Shown: positions 23,511 through 33,301, numbered from the stretch's first letter. The stretch: DNA of 34,776 nt from Bdellovibrionaceae bacterium UBA2466 (GCA_002342225.1 DDPO01000108.1:33223-67998); one strand, 5' to 3'. Numbers and translations: made by a program. Notes: generated by a model from the sequence alone, not told the origin.

Positions 23511-25082
23511 TTAATCCGGCAAAACGAACTGGAAGAACAGGGTTCGACCTTTTCTTTTTACTTCTAAGTAAATACGCTTCGATGAAGCCAGAGCTTTTTT
23601 GTAGCTAGCGACTGAGTTTGTAGCCTGTCGATTAAGTCTTACAATGACGTCACCCACTTCTAAACCTAGCATCTGTTCAGCAATAGAGCCCGGTTGAATC
23701 CCCTCAACCACAACCCCCTCTTTTTTCTTGTCGGGACTCACAACAAGGCCAAGTTTGTCGGGTTCCTGGTCCTTGGGAGAGACTCTTTCTCCGACCTCTT
23801 TTTCATTTTCAGGGAGTTCGCCAATTTTAACCGAAACCGTTCTAGCTTTTTTATCATTGTATGAAAGAACTTTTAGTTTTGTGGTGTCGCCCGGTTTAAA
23901 GTTCCCGATTTTTCGTTGGAGTTCATTGACATCTTTTACCTGTTTTCCGTCCACTTCAATAACCACATCACCTGCATTGATACCGGCTTTTGCAGCTGGG
24001 CTATTCTCTAGAACCTCATGGATTCCGACTCCCTCTTTAATTCCCAAATCCTTAGCAAGTTCTGGATCCAGAGGTTGGATGTAAACTCCCAACCAACCGC
24101 GGACAACTTTGCCCCCCGCAATTAGTTTTTGTGCAATATCTTTTGCTAGGTTGGACGGAATAGCAAACCCTATCCCCATGTAACCACCACTTCGCGTGTA
24201 GATAGCAGTATTGACTCCCATAACCTGACCATCCAAATCACAAAGGGGACCACCGGAATTTCCTGGGTTAATTGCGGCATCGGTCTGAATGAGGTCGCCA
24301 CCCATCTCGGTCAGTCCTGTTGAATTTCGCCCTTTAGCGCTGACAATGCCCACTGTGACTGATTGATCAAGAGCAAAGGGGCTACCAATGGCTATTGCCC
24401 AGTCACCGACTTCAACTTGGTCGGAATCTGCCCAATCTGCCGCTACTAGATTGCCCTGGCCCTCAACTTTAATGACTGCTAGGTCAGTTTTGGGGTCGGT
24501 TCCAACAATTTTAGCTTTTAGCTCTGCTTTGTCTGAGGATAATCGAACCAAAATTTCATTTGCGTCAGCTACCACGTGGTTATTGGTAACAATAAACCCT
24601 TTTTTATCGATAATAAAACCAGACCCCACACTCGTTTGAGGGGTTTCCTGTTGAAACGGAAAAGGGGTACCGAACCTTTCAAAAAAGTCGAAAAATGGAT
24701 CTCTAGGCATACCTTCCTCTTCGTCTGGGGTAGGCATCCCTCTTCGACTTCTCGGATGCATTTTCATTTTGGTTTTGGGGGAGGCCCCTTTTGTCGCTTT
24801 AATATTGACTACCGAAGGGCCTACTTTTTTGGCTACAGCTCGAAAGCTTTCCGACGTTTTTCTGAGCTCAGAGGTTCCAGCGGCTCCATTTGTGATTGAG
24901 GATTTTGTATCGGCGGAAGCAGGATTATCTAGCGCATGGACAACGTCCGTTTTCCTTACCAGTTTTTGGAAAACGTATTGGCCACCGGCGTAGAGACCGA
25001 CACTTGATACTGCTGCTAATAAGGCGATTCCGATGTAAAGTCCGTAGAGTTTGAAACGAGGTTCTCGTGAGTGGTCAGTCAT
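23511..25082 (-). CDS. htrA: HtrA/DegP-type periplasmic serine protease
   Basis: A 523-residue membrane-anchored or periplasmic serine protease and chaperone for misfolded envelope proteins. An N-terminal helix (LYGLYIGIALLAAVSSVGLYAG) is followed by a Ser/Pro/charged linker (~100-145) of unusual length and Met/Arg content. The trypsin-like domain has a complete triad: His169 in TNNHVVAD, Asp200 in DPKTDLAVI, Ser276 in NPGNSGGPL. Two PDZ domains follow (~325-420 and ~440-523; GWLGVYIQPL and GVVVEGIQPG). AAGGAG sits 6 bases before the ATG. It is 18 bases after clpB, so the two quality-control genes share a transcript. Confidence 0.95.
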   Translation of the reverse strand: MTDHSREPRFKLYGLYIGIALLAAVSSVGLYAGGQYVFQKLVRKTDVVHALDNPASADTKSSITNGAAGTSELRKTSESFRAVAKKVGPSVVNIKATKGASPKTKMKMHPRSRRGMPTPDEEEGMPRDPFFDFFERFGTPFPFQQETPQTSVGSGFIIDKKGFIVTNNHVVADANEILVRLSSDKAELKAKIVGTDPKTDLAVIKVEGQGNLVAADWADSDQVEVGDWAIAIGSPFALDQSVTVGIVSAKGRNSTGLTEMGGDLIQTDAAINPGNSGGPLCDLDGQVMGVNTAIYTRSGGYMGIGFAIPSNLAKDIAQKLIAGGKVVRGWLGVYIQPLDPELAKDLGIKEGVGIHEVLENSPAAKAGINAGDVVIEVDGKQVKDVNELQRKIGNFKPGDTTKLKVLSYNDKKARTVSVKIGELPENEKEVGERVSPKDQEPDKLGLVVSPDKKKEGVVVEGIQPGSIAEQMLGLEVGDVIVRLNRQATNSVASYKKALASSKRIYLEVKRKGRTLFFQFVLPD

Positions 25083-25100
25083 TTCTGCTCCTTCGCAAGT

Positions 25101-27716
25101 TCATCTTCGTGCTACTTTGGCTGTTGTGGGGGCCTCTTTTTGAAATTCAATCTCTCTTTGGCGATTTCCAAGAGCAACAATAGAATCTCCAGTCTTAAAA
25201 TCCCCCGCTAGTATCCTTTCAGATAACGGATTAAGAATAAGTTCTGTGATAAGCCTTTTTAAAGGTCTCGCCCCATACACTGGGTCGTACCCCCGTTCAG
25301 CCAGAATTTCCTTAGCCGATTGGTCCACAAACATACTGAGGTTTTTAGCTTCGAGCAACTGTTTTACCGACTCAAGTTGAATATCGACTATATGCGTTAT
25401 TTCGGATTTGGTCAGAGGATGGAACAGTATGATATCGTCCAAACGGTTCAAAAACTCAGGTCTGAAATGGCCTCTCACTTCCTGCATAACTTTGTCTCTT
25501 GTCTTTTGGGAAATGGTTTCTTCGGCTTGGAGATGCTGAGTACCTAAATTGGACGTTAGAATAATGATAGTGTTCTTGAAATTTACTTGGGTCCCTTGAC
25601 CCGAAGTTAAGATTCCATCATCTAACACTTGCAATAAAATATTAAAAACATCGGGGTGGGCTTTCTCTACTTCGTCAAATAAGACGACCGAGTAGGGACG
25701 CCTTCTAACAGCTTCGGTAAGAACTCCGCCCTCTTCATAACCTACGTATCCCGGAGGGGCTCCTACGAGCCGAGAAACCGAGTGCTTTTCCATGAATTCA
25801 CTCATATCGATACGCACCATGTTGCTCTCATCATCGAACAAAAACTGAGCCAAGGCTTTAGCAGTTTCTGTCTTCCCGACCCCCGTCGGGCCTAAAAACA
25901 TGAAAGCACCTATCGGCTTTTTGGGGTCGTGAAGCCCTGCTTGGCTTCGCTTAACAGCACTACAAACAGCTGTGACGGCCTCTTCTTGCCCGACTACTCG
26001 TTTTCTGAGTTCTTGTTCCATTCGTAGAATTTTTTGCTTCTCAGATTCCAGCATTTTCGAGACGGGAATACCAGTCCACTTGGCAACGACTTCAGCAATA
26101 TCTTCCTCAGTAACTTCTTCTTTGAGCATTCTTTTTTCGGAGGACTTTTCCGCTAAACTTGCATTGGCAAGTTCTAGTTTTTTCTCAAGATCGTTGAGAG
26201 TTCCGTATTTAAGCTCAGCAGCTTTACCTAAGTTGCCTTCTCGTTCAGCGCGCTCAATCAGTGATTTTGTCTTTTCGATCTCCTCTTTGATGCGAGAAGA
26301 TTTTAAGATGAGATCTTTCTCACTTTTCCATTGGGCTTTCATGGAATCACACTTGGTTTTTAAATCATGCATTTGATTTTCGATGTCAGCTTTTCTCTTC
26401 AAAGCTGAAGGGTCAGAGTCTTTCTTAAGCGCTTCTTTTTCTACCCCAAGTTGAATAAGAGATCTTTCAAGCTCGTCGATTTCAGTCGGAAGACTATCAA
26501 TTTCAATTTTGAGTTTTGAAGCCGCTTCGTCGATAAGATCGATCGCTTTATCAGGAAGTTGGCGATTAGTGATGTATCGATGGCTTAATTTCGCAGCAGC
26601 TACTAAAGCCGAATCTTGGATTCGGATTTTGTGGTGTACTTCATATTTCTCTTTGAGCCCTCTTAGAATTGATATGGTACTCTCAACCGAGGGCTCTCCG
26701 ACATAAACTTGTTGGAAACGACGCTCAAGAGCCGAGTCTTTTTCGATATACATGCGATATTCATCCAGAGTAGTGGCTCCAATACATCGTAATTCGCCTC
26801 GAGCAAGTTGGGGCTTAAGCATATTTGAAGCATCGAGGCTGCCTTCAGCTTTTCCGGCGCCAACTACCGTGTGAAGTTCATCGATAAATAGGATAACTCG
26901 CCCTTGAGCTGCACTGATTTCTTTGAGGACTGCTTTTAAACGGTCTTCGAATTCGCCTCGAAATTTAGCTCCAGCAACTAAAGCGCCTAAATCAAGAGAA
27001 AGAAGTTGTTTGTCTTTTAGACTGTCAGGAACATCCTTAGCGACAATTCGTTGTGCGAGCCCCTCGACAATGGCTGTTTTTCCAACACCTGGTTCTCCTA
27101 TTAAAACAGGATTGTTTTTTGTTCTTCTAGATAAAACTTGAATAACTCTTCTAATTTCACCGTCACGCCCAATCACAGGATCAAGACGGCCATGGCTGGC
27201 AGCTTTGGTGAGGTCACGGGTGTACTTTTCAAGAGCGTTATATTTTTCTTCAGGATTCTGGTCTGTGACTCTTTGAGAGCCTCGAACTTTTGATAGCGCT
27301 TCTAAAAAATTATTTCGAGTCAAATTCCAAGATTTGAAAAGATTTGAAATAGCTCCATCTTTCAAAGAGAAAAGCGCTAAAAACAGATGTTCAGTACTAA
27401 TGAAATCGTCTTTGAGGGCTTTGGACTCCTCTTCAGACTGAACAAAGAGTTTTTGTAGTTGAGGGGAAGTATAAGTTTGAACATTGCCATGAACTTGAGC
27501 TTTTCGATCGAGTTCTTTTTCAACATCGACGATAGCTTTTTTAGATAGTCCGGGGGACACTTTATCTAAACATTGGGTCACAAGACTCTCATCTTGCTTC
27601 AACAGTGAGTAAAGAAGGTGTTCGAGGTCGACACTTTGATGATTCTTTTTAATAGCTAAACTTTGAGCGTCTACGACTGCTTCCTGTGCTTTTACTGTGA
27701 ATTGGTTTAAATTCAT
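25101..27716 (-). CDS. clpB: ClpB disaggregase
   Basis: An 871-residue AAA+ disaggregase that, with DnaK, threads aggregated proteins through its hexamer pore. Domains in order: N-terminal Clp repeats ([18 protein letters not shown]), NBD1 with Walker [14 protein letters not shown] and Walker [16 protein letters not shown], the long middle coiled coil that separates ClpB from ClpA or ClpC (about 390-520), NBD2 with Walker [14 protein letters not shown] and [12 protein letters not shown], and a C-terminal domain. ATG 27716 is preferred over an upstream in-frame ATG at 27752: AAGGG is 6 bases before it and the usual N-terminus MNLNQFT begins there. A heat-shock-like promoter lies upstream. Confidence 0.97.
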   Translation of the reverse strand: MNLNQFTVKAQEAVVDAQSLAIKKNHQSVDLEHLLYSLLKQDESLVTQCLDKVSPGLSKKAIVDVEKELDRKAQVHGNVQTYTSPQLQKLFVQSEEESKALKDDFISTEHLFLALFSLKDGAISNLFKSWNLTRNNFLEALSKVRGSQRVTDQNPEEKYNALEKYTRDLTKAASHGRLDPVIGRDGEIRRVIQVLSRRTKNNPVLIGEPGVGKTAIVEGLAQRIVAKDVPDSLKDKQLLSLDLGALVAGAKFRGEFEDRLKAVLKEISAAQGRVILFIDELHTVVGAGKAEGSLDASNMLKPQLARGELRCIGATTLDEYRMYIEKDSALERRFQQVYVGEPSVESTISILRGLKEKYEVHHKIRIQDSALVAAAKLSHRYITNRQLPDKAIDLIDEAASKLKIEIDSLPTEIDELERSLIQLGVEKEALKKDSDPSALKRKADIENQMHDLKTKCDSMKAQWKSEKDLILKSSRIKEEIEKTKSLIERAEREGNLGKAAELKYGTLNDLEKKLELANASLAEKSSEKRMLKEEVTEEDIAEVVAKWTGIPVSKMLESEKQKILRMEQELRKRVVGQEEAVTAVCSAVKRSQAGLHDPKKPIGAFMFLGPTGVGKTETAKALAQFLFDDESNMVRIDMSEFMEKHSVSRLVGAPPGYVGYEEGGVLTEAVRRRPYSVVLFDEVEKAHPDVFNILLQVLDDGILTSGQGTQVNFKNTIIILTSNLGTQHLQAEETISQKTRDKVMQEVRGHFRPEFLNRLDDIILFHPLTKSEITHIVDIQLESVKQLLEAKNLSMFVDQSAKEILAERGYDPVYGARPLKRLITELILNPLSERILAGDFKTGDSIVALGNRQREIEFQKEAPTTAKVARR

Positions 27717-27750
27717 TGACGACCCTTTCCTAGGCAGAAATATTCTGACC

Positions 27751-27780
27751 ATAGTATGGGGTCGGATTTGAGAAAGTCAA
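27751..27780 (-). promoter_or_regulatory. clpB promoter with heat-shock-like -10
   Basis: On the minus strand TTGACT (27775-27780) and TACTAT (27751-27756) are 18 bases apart, an acceptable sigma-70 promoter. The same stretch reads CCCCATAC over the -10 and TTTGACT 13 bases before it, matching the sigma-32 consensus CTTGAAA-N11-15-CCCCATNT at 7 of 8 in the -10 and the TTGA core of the -35. Overlap of both types is common for heat-shock genes. Confidence 0.55.
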
Positions 27781-27801
27781 AGGTGACCCCAGGGACCTTT
27801 G
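27757..27801. repeat. Overlapping inverted repeats between clpB and the ABC genes
   Basis: TGGGGTC (27757-27763) and GACCCCA (27785-27791) are perfect complements. CAAAGGT (27778-27784) and ACCTTTG (27795-27801) are another pair, 10 bases apart. The first left arm covers the clpB -10 and its right arm lies just upstream of the -35. This may be an operator acting on clpB, the exporter, or both. It is not the HrcA CIRCE element. Confidence 0.5.
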
Positions 27802-27808
27802 GTATAAA

Positions 27809-29620
27809 ATGAATTGTAATATTAGCAACTTAGGACCATTTCGTAAAGTGCGTGAATATCCCTTCTGGGACTATATCCAACAACACTCGAAACGTTATGC
27901 GTTGGGTTTAGCTACTTTGGCAGCTGTCGATGTTATTAACGTATCACTTCCGCTACTAGTCAAAGTCGCTATCGATGCGATTCCGGTCAAAGATGCTAGG
28001 AAACTGATTTGGGCTTCGGTGGGCTATCTTACATTGATGGTGCTCCAATCCTACGGGCGCTATTTATGGAGAATATACCTCATGGGGACTTCTCATCTGG
28101 TCGCTTCTGAGGTTCGAACTAAGCTTTACCGACACCTTCAAAAGCTACCTCTAGAGTATCATCAGAGAATGTCCTCAGGGGATCTCATGTCCCGAACAAC
28201 CAACGATGTTGAATCGGTAAGGATGGCCTTGGGACCCGGGATATTGGTGACAGCAGATGCGATTTTAATGCTGGTTCTTATCATTCCGCCAATGCTTTAT
28301 TTATCGGTCAAGCTTTCGCTTCTGGCTTTTGCTTTTTATCCCTTGGTCCCCTGGATTACTAAGAAGATTGGAACTCGAATTGATCATCTATTCGAAGAGT
28401 TGCAAAAAAAAATGTCGGGGTTAAGTTCTTTTGCTCAAGAAAGTTTCCAAGGGGTGAGGCTTATTCGAGCGATGGTTTTGGAAGCTGAAACGCTTCAAAA
28501 GTTTCGTTCGCTTAGCCAAAGTTACCAAGAGCAAGGATTCAAACTAGCCAACTGGGAGGCCTTTTTTTCACCCTCATTGGGATTATTAACCAATTTAGGG
28601 ACATTTCTGATCTTGCTCTTAGGCGGCTTTGATGTCCTTAGTGGGGCAATTACGGTCGGTACTTTTGTTGCCTTTCAAAGATTTGTCGTCCAGCTCTCTT
28701 GGCCCATGGAGGCTATCGGTTGGGCAGTAACAATGCACCGAGAAGGTTTTGCCGCCCAGAGAAGAATCCATGATGTCTTAAATCAGAGTGAAGCAAACCC
28801 AGTTTTATCTAATGCCTCTTCCCCCATAAAAAGTAATAAAATTTTAGAGGTTAAAAAATTAGATTTTCATTACTCCGATTGGAGTAGAGAACATTCCTTT
28901 CGCCTGAAGTTAGAAAACTTAAAAGTAGAACCCGGTCAAAAAATAGGTCTTGTAGGGCGAGTCGGCTCGGGAAAGTCCACGTTTCTTAACCTCTGGCTCA
29001 GGCTTTATGAGCCCGCGCCAGGTTCACTTTTTTGGGATGGGCGAGACATTACCGGTGTGCCGTTAGAAAATTTGAGAACTCAATTCGCAATGGTAGAACA
29101 AAGTATTTTTCTCTTTAGTGAAACTATTTCAAAAAACATGGGTCTGGGAATGGAACGATTTTCAGAAGATGAGATCAAAAAATTAGCGCTCATTGCCCAG
29201 ATTGCTAATGAGATTGAGAAATTACCTGAAAAATATGATTCTGTGTTGGGAGAGCGTGGGGTTAATCTTTCAGGTGGTCAAAAACAGCGTCTAGCTTTAG
29301 TTAGGGCTCTTTTAAGAGAACCTAAAGTCTTGCTCTTGGACGATTGTTTTTCAGCGGTCGATGTTGATGTTGAAAGTAGAATTATTGATTCTTTTTTCGA
29401 TAATTTTCAAGATCTTACAGTGCTTTTCTCTTCTCATCGTCTTTCAGTCATGTCTCGAATGGACGAAATTTGGGTTTTTGAAGACGGAACGGTTGTGGAG
29501 AGGGGAACGCATGCTCAACTCATCAAAGTGAGCCCTCTTTACCAACAGCTATGGAGTCAAAGTGAGAGGGAAAGAGATTTGGAACGCCTAGGAATAAAAG
29601 AGCCTGAGGTTTCAACATGA
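27809..29620 (+). CDS. ABC exporter half with degenerate catalytic residue (MdlA-like)
   Basis: A 603-residue ABC half-transporter: six membrane helices (about residues 30-310), then a nucleotide-binding domain with Walker A GRVGSGKST, a Q-loop with VEQSIFLFSETIS, the ABC signature LSGGQKQR and Walker B VLLLDDCFSAVD, where the catalytic Glu after the Walker B Asp is replaced by Asp. The switch His is in SSHRLS. This matches the degenerate half of heterodimeric exporters such as TM287/288 or MdlA. Four bases of the stop overlap the next gene. The ATG lacks a normal ribosome binding site, and GTG 27848 is an alternative start. Substrate unknown (lipid or drug export is typical of the class). 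Confidence 0.9.
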   Translation: MNCNISNLGPFRKVREYPFWDYIQQHSKRYALGLATLAAVDVINVSLPLLVKVAIDAIPVKDARKLIWASVGYLTLMVLQSYGRYLWRIYLMGTSHLVASEVRTKLYRHLQKLPLEYHQRMSSGDLMSRTTNDVESVRMALGPGILVTADAILMLVLIIPPMLYLSVKLSLLAFAFYPLVPWITKKIGTRIDHLFEELQKKMSGLSSFAQESFQGVRLIRAMVLEAETLQKFRSLSQSYQEQGFKLANWEAFFSPSLGLLTNLGTFLILLLGGFDVLSGAITVGTFVAFQRFVVQLSWPMEAIGWAVTMHREGFAAQRRIHDVLNQSEANPVLSNASSPIKSNKILEVKKLDFHYSDWSREHSFRLKLENLKVEPGQKIGLVGRVGSGKSTFLNLWLRLYEPAPGSLFWDGRDITGVPLENLRTQFAMVEQSIFLFSETISKNMGLGMERFSEDEIKKLALIAQIANEIEKLPEKYDSVLGERGVNLSGGQKQRLALVRALLREPKVLLLDDCFSAVDVDVESRIIDSFFDNFQDLTVLFSSHRLSVMSRMDEIWVFEDGTVVERGTHAQLIKVSPLYQQLWSQSERERDLERLGIKEPEVST

Positions 29621-31407
29621 TTCCTCAACAAAATGAAAGAAAAAATTTGATTCAGGTCATAAGACTTTTGTCACCCGTTCTCTATCCAAGAAGATGGGAA
29701 TTAAGCTTGGGGATTCTTTTTGTATTAGGCTCAACCCTTTGTGAGGTCTTAGCACCGATTTTATTAGGTAAAGGCGTCGATGTTGCGATTGCTGACCATG
29801 GAAACAAAAATGATCTCATTCATGTGGGGCTGTTGTTTCTAGTTGTTATTGTTTTTAGATCAATTACGGAAACGTTTCAGGGATTAGTCATTCAGCGAAC
29901 TGGGCAAAAAGTTATTCATGATCTGAGAGTCAGAGTTTTTGAAAAAATCCATTCTTTGCCGATTTTTTATTTCGATACCCACCCCACGGGGAGGGTTCTT
30001 ACTCGAGTCATCAACGACATTAAAGCGCTAAGCGAAATGTTTACCGCCTCTATTTCAGTACTTGTTTTAGACGTTGCGATCATCATCGGCAGTATTGGTT
30101 CAATGTTAATGTTAAATCTAAGACTTGGTTTTGTAGTGCTTGTGACTTTTCCAGTTGTTTTTTGGACGATTTGGAAGTTCGGAAAGAAACTGAGTGAAAG
30201 CTACAAACAGGTTAGGGCCCGCTTAGCCGAAGTGAACGCTTTTTTAGGAGAAAACATTGGCGCCATCGGCACTATCCAGAGGCTAGTGGCAGAATCAAGT
30301 CGACTCCAGAAATTTGAATCGATTGTGGCAAAGCACACTGAAGCACAACTGAAGTCACTTAAAATATATGCGTCAGTTCAACCTTACGCGAATATTTTAA
30401 ATGGATTTGCGATGGCTAGCTTGATGGGTGTCGGAGGATACTGGGTCATTCATGGGAAAATTACTCTTGGTGTCTTAGTTGCATTTTTTGCCTACATAAG
30501 AAACCTTTTCCAACCCATTCGAGATTTAGTGGAAAAATACAATACTTTCTTGTCGGCCATGGTAGCTGCAGATCGAGTGATTGCTTTGCTCGAGGAACCC
30601 AGTGAATTGCAAGACCTTTATGCCCAGGACGATTCTAAGCAAGTTTCCACAGATACTTCGGTAGCTTTCAAAGATGTTTCATTTCATTATCCTGCTCATT
30701 CCGCACTTGCTTTGGATAACGTGAGTTTTAAATTGGAGACTGGCAAGTCGTTAGCTGTGGTTGGGGCTACGGGAAGTGGTAAATCGACACTTGTTAGACT
30801 CTTGATGCGGTTTTATGATCCTCAAGTGGGTGAAATCGAATTTGGTGGCCGACCTTTGTCTGATTGGAACCGACAAGAACTTAGAAAACAGATGGGAGTG
30901 GTTCAACAAGAAGTGTATCTGTTCAGGGGAACAGTGAGAGACAATCTGACCCTCGGAAGAAATGGGCTCAGCGACCAAGCTCTAAAAGATAAATGCGAAA
31001 AATCGAAATTTTGGGAAATCATCAAAAATCGAGGTGGCTTAGACATGATAGTCTCTGAAGGTGGAAGTAATTTATCCCTAGGAGAGAGACAGTTGTTGGC
31101 CTTTACGAGAATGTGGATCTTTGATCCTAAAGTGTTAATTTTGGATGAAGCTACCGCTAGTGTAGATCCTGTTTCGGAGAGATATTTATTGAGCGCTATC
31201 AAAGAAGGGATGAGAGGCCGTACTTCCATAGTGATTGCCCACCGTCTTTCAACAATTCAGTCTTGCGACTCCATTTTAGTGATGGAACAGGGCCGAATTG
31301 CCGAGTCTGGAAATTATCAAAGCCTTATAAAAAAGGGTGGCTTGTTTTATCAGTTTCATCGAATCTACTCGGAGCAAGGTGAACGCATTAAACGAGTTGA
31401 AACTTAA
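29617..31407 (+). CDS. ABC exporter half with canonical catalytic residue (MdlB-like)
   Basis: A 596-residue partner of the previous gene. It has six membrane helices and a nucleotide-binding domain with Walker A GATGSGKST, a Q-loop with VQQEVYLFRGTVR, Walker B VLILDEATASVD with the normal catalytic Glu, and switch His in IAHRLS. Its ABC signature is degenerate, NLSLGERQ instead of LSGGQ. It complements its neighbour: one heterodimer interface has a complete ATP site (this Walker B with the other's LSGGQ), the other is degenerate. The stop codon overlaps the convergent epmA stop in the palindrome TTAA. Confidence 0.92.
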   Translation: MIPQQNERKNLIQVIRLLSPVLYPRRWELSLGILFVLGSTLCEVLAPILLGKGVDVAIADHGNKNDLIHVGLLFLVVIVFRSITETFQGLVIQRTGQKVIHDLRVRVFEKIHSLPIFYFDTHPTGRVLTRVINDIKALSEMFTASISVLVLDVAIIIGSIGSMLMLNLRLGFVVLVTFPVVFWTIWKFGKKLSESYKQVRARLAEVNAFLGENIGAIGTIQRLVAESSRLQKFESIVAKHTEAQLKSLKIYASVQPYANILNGFAMASLMGVGGYWVIHGKITLGVLVAFFAYIRNLFQPIRDLVEKYNTFLSAMVAADRVIALLEEPSELQDLYAQDDSKQVSTDTSVAFKDVSFHYPAHSALALDNVSFKLETGKSLAVVGATGSGKSTLVRLLMRFYDPQVGEIEFGGRPLSDWNRQELRKQMGVVQQEVYLFRGTVRDNLTLGRNGLSDQALKDKCEKSKFWEIIKNRGGLDMIVSEGGSNLSLGERQLLAFTRMWIFDPKVLILDEATASVDPVSERYLLSAIKEGMRGRTSIVIAHRLSTIQSCDSILVMEQGRIAESGNYQSLIKKGGLFYQFHRIYSEQGERIKRVET

Positions 31408-32315
31408 GTGTTTGTTTTTACTTGAGTAGCAAAAAAAAGTCTTTCAAGGCCTACAGCAACTCCACTAAAGCCTTCGATGTTTTTTGCGCTTTCAAAAAGC
31501 TTTTTTGGAATAGGGTGGGGTCGCTTACCTGCTTGCGATCTCTCATGGGATTCTAGTTCGTACCTTTCTTTCAGCATTTTCTCATCAGCAAGTTCGCTGC
31601 AACCATTGCATAACTCAATTTGATTAAAGTAAATTTCAAATCGTTGAGCTTTTGGGGTCCCTAAGACCGGAGCCGAGAGAGGGCTTACGGCAATGGGGTA
31701 TTCATTTAAAAGACAAAAGCTATCTTTCGGCAAAGAGGGCTCAACTATTTCGAGCATTATCTTGAAAAAAAGGTCGCTCCAAGAATCCTCTTCTGTCACA
31801 TGGATAGAGGTTTGGCGTTTAATTGAAGCACACAGATCACTACGATTGAGTTTTGTTTCCAAGTCAATGCCAGTAAGATTTTTTACGAGTTCGTAGACCG
31901 AGTACCTTATAACTGGATTTTGCCCGCGACATACTTTTTTAAAAAGAGCTATCGTTTCTTCTTCTATTTCTTGTGAGCTAGTTTTAGGTTTGTAGAATTC
32001 GAGCATGGTGAATTCTTTCGCGTGATAAGGACTTTCCGGGTCGTCTCGAAAGGTTTTGCAGATTTGATAAATCGATTGGGGAAATTGGGCCAAGATTGAT
32101 TTCATCTCGATTTCTGGAGACGAGTGTAGCTCGCCGTGCCCGTCAGAGTGGGTGACTTTCAGTGTATCGATAGTGCTTTCAAAAGCACCTGCATTGACGA
32201 GATAGGGAGTCATGACTTCAGTGTATTGGAGGTCATCAAAAAAATTTCTAATTTCCTTTAAAAAAACTGCCCAGGCAGATCGATTATTTGCGAAATGAAA
32301 AATAGTTGAGGACAT
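31404..32315 (-). CDS. epmA: EpmA-like EF-P lysyltransferase (lysyl-tRNA synthetase paralogue)
   Basis: A 303-residue class II lysyl-tRNA synthetase catalytic core without the anticodon-binding domain, the EpmA (PoxA/GenX) architecture. EpmA attaches beta-lysine, made by EpmB, to a conserved lysine of elongation factor P. Seen: the motif 1-like RNFFDDLQYTEVMTPYL, the substrate loop HSSPEIEMKSILA, motif 2 CKTFRDDPESPYHAKEFTML, the ELCNGCSEL segment and motif 3 GVAVGLERLFF. Length is close to E. coli EpmA (325). No EpmB or EF-P gene is in the window, so partners must lie elsewhere if the pathway is complete. The start has no strong ribosome binding site. Confidence 0.9.
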   Translation of the reverse strand: MSSTIFHFANNRSAWAVFLKEIRNFFDDLQYTEVMTPYLVNAGAFESTIDTLKVTHSDGHGELHSSPEIEMKSILAQFPQSIYQICKTFRDDPESPYHAKEFTMLEFYKPKTSSQEIEEETIALFKKVCRGQNPVIRYSVYELVKNLTGIDLETKLNRSDLCASIKRQTSIHVTEEDSWSDLFFKIMLEIVEPSLPKDSFCLLNEYPIAVSPLSAPVLGTPKAQRFEIYFNQIELCNGCSELADEKMLKERYELESHERSQAGKRPHPIPKKLFESAKNIEGFSGVAVGLERLFFATQVKTNT

Positions 32316-32398
32316 AGGCTCTGGGTATAGAACACCTCTTCGGCGATGGGAAGAGATAACACTTGCGCTGGGAATAGCCTCCGGTTTTGAGTCTCCCT

Positions 32399-33301
32399 AT
32401 GTTAAGCTTATTTCCTATGATTCGAGTCTCAAAATGGATGCAGGACCGGTGGCCCAACCTCACTCAGCGGCAAAGAGAAGAGGCTTTAAATTCGGGGATG
32501 GTCTGCCTCAAAACTGGCCACAAAGTTAAAAAGGGGGATAAGATCGTCTCGGACGAGGCTCTTAACTGCGAAAGACTTGAGGCCCATTTAGAGCTTCTGA
32601 ATAAAGGCTGTGATGTTTCGGGAGTTCAGCTAATAGCTGATGAAGCTGGTTTTGTGGTTGTAGATAAACCTGCTGGGGTACCGACTCACCCTATTAGTTT
32701 GTTCGATTCGGAAACACTTACCGATTGGGCCAAGTTTCACTATCCCAATGTCAAAATAGAGTTTCAAGATTTTCAACCCACTTTAACTCCTCATCGACTT
32801 GATACGGGCACATCGGGGCTAGTCATTCTTGCAACCAAAAAAGAGGAATTTTTAAATTGGAGAGAGAGATTTAAATCCAAAGCAGTTAATAAAACTTATT
32901 TAGCTTGGTGCTGGGGTAGCCCTTCAGAGAAAGAATATTTGTGTGAGTTTTCGGTAGCTCATGCTGTGGGAGATATCAGAAAAATGGTAGCGTTAAAAGG
33001 TGCTACCAAGTATCGGCCTCCAGTCTTGGAGGCAAGTTCTCAAATCCGAGTCCAAGAACGACTTGAGGACCAAGGAATTTTCTTGGCCAGAGTAGAGTGT
33101 TCGACTGGGGTGACTCACCAAGTTCGAGTGCATTTGGCGACTCTTGGTTTTCCATTGGTGGGTGATGAGTTGTATGACCCTGATTATGAAAAGAGGCCCA
33201 TCAAAAGAAGTTTTCATGCCTTACGAGCGATATCATTGTGCTGGAACGAGAGGACTTTCTCGGTCGATGATAAGAATTTTAGAAAAGAATTTAAAAAATA
33301 A
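32399..33301 (+). CDS. RluA-family pseudouridine synthase
   Basis: A 300-residue tRNA or rRNA pseudouridine synthase of the RluA family. An S4-like N-terminus (RVSKWMQDRWPNLTQRQREE and GHKVKKGDKI) precedes the catalytic domain. It contains VVVDKPAGVPTHP, the catalytic Asp near residue 135 in PHRLDTGTSGLVILA and the C-terminal TGVTHQVRVHLATLGFPLVGD. The base modified cannot be read from sequence. ATG 32399 is annotated; ATG 32417, which begins the S4 region directly, and TTG 32387 are alternatives, none with a convincing ribosome binding site. It diverges from epmA across an 83-base gap. Confidence 0.88.
   Translation: MLSLFPMIRVSKWMQDRWPNLTQRQREEALNSGMVCLKTGHKVKKGDKIVSDEALNCERLEAHLELLNKGCDVSGVQLIADEAGFVVVDKPAGVPTHPISLFDSETLTDWAKFHYPNVKIEFQDFQPTLTPHRLDTGTSGLVILATKKEEFLNWRERFKSKAVNKTYLAWCWGSPSEKEYLCEFSVAHAVGDIRKMVALKGATKYRPPVLEASSQIRVQERLEDQGIFLARVECSTGVTHQVRVHLATLGFPLVGDELYDPDYEKRPIKRSFHALRAISLCWNERTFSVDDKNFRKEFKK

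Noticed and set aside
24388..24993. Long open frames on the plus strand opposite htrA and clpB
   Set aside because: They lie entirely within well-supported genes on the other strand, have no recognisable domains and mirror the codon pattern of those genes.
27803..27808. TATAAA just before the first ABC gene as its -10 box
   Set aside because: It abuts the ATG directly, so it could only serve a leaderless transcript starting inside the gene.
32321..32377. Direct repeat CTGGGTATAG / CTGGGAATAG between epmA and the RluA-type gene
   Set aside because: Only ten bases with one mismatch, no promoter placed around it and no further copies; chance cannot be excluded.
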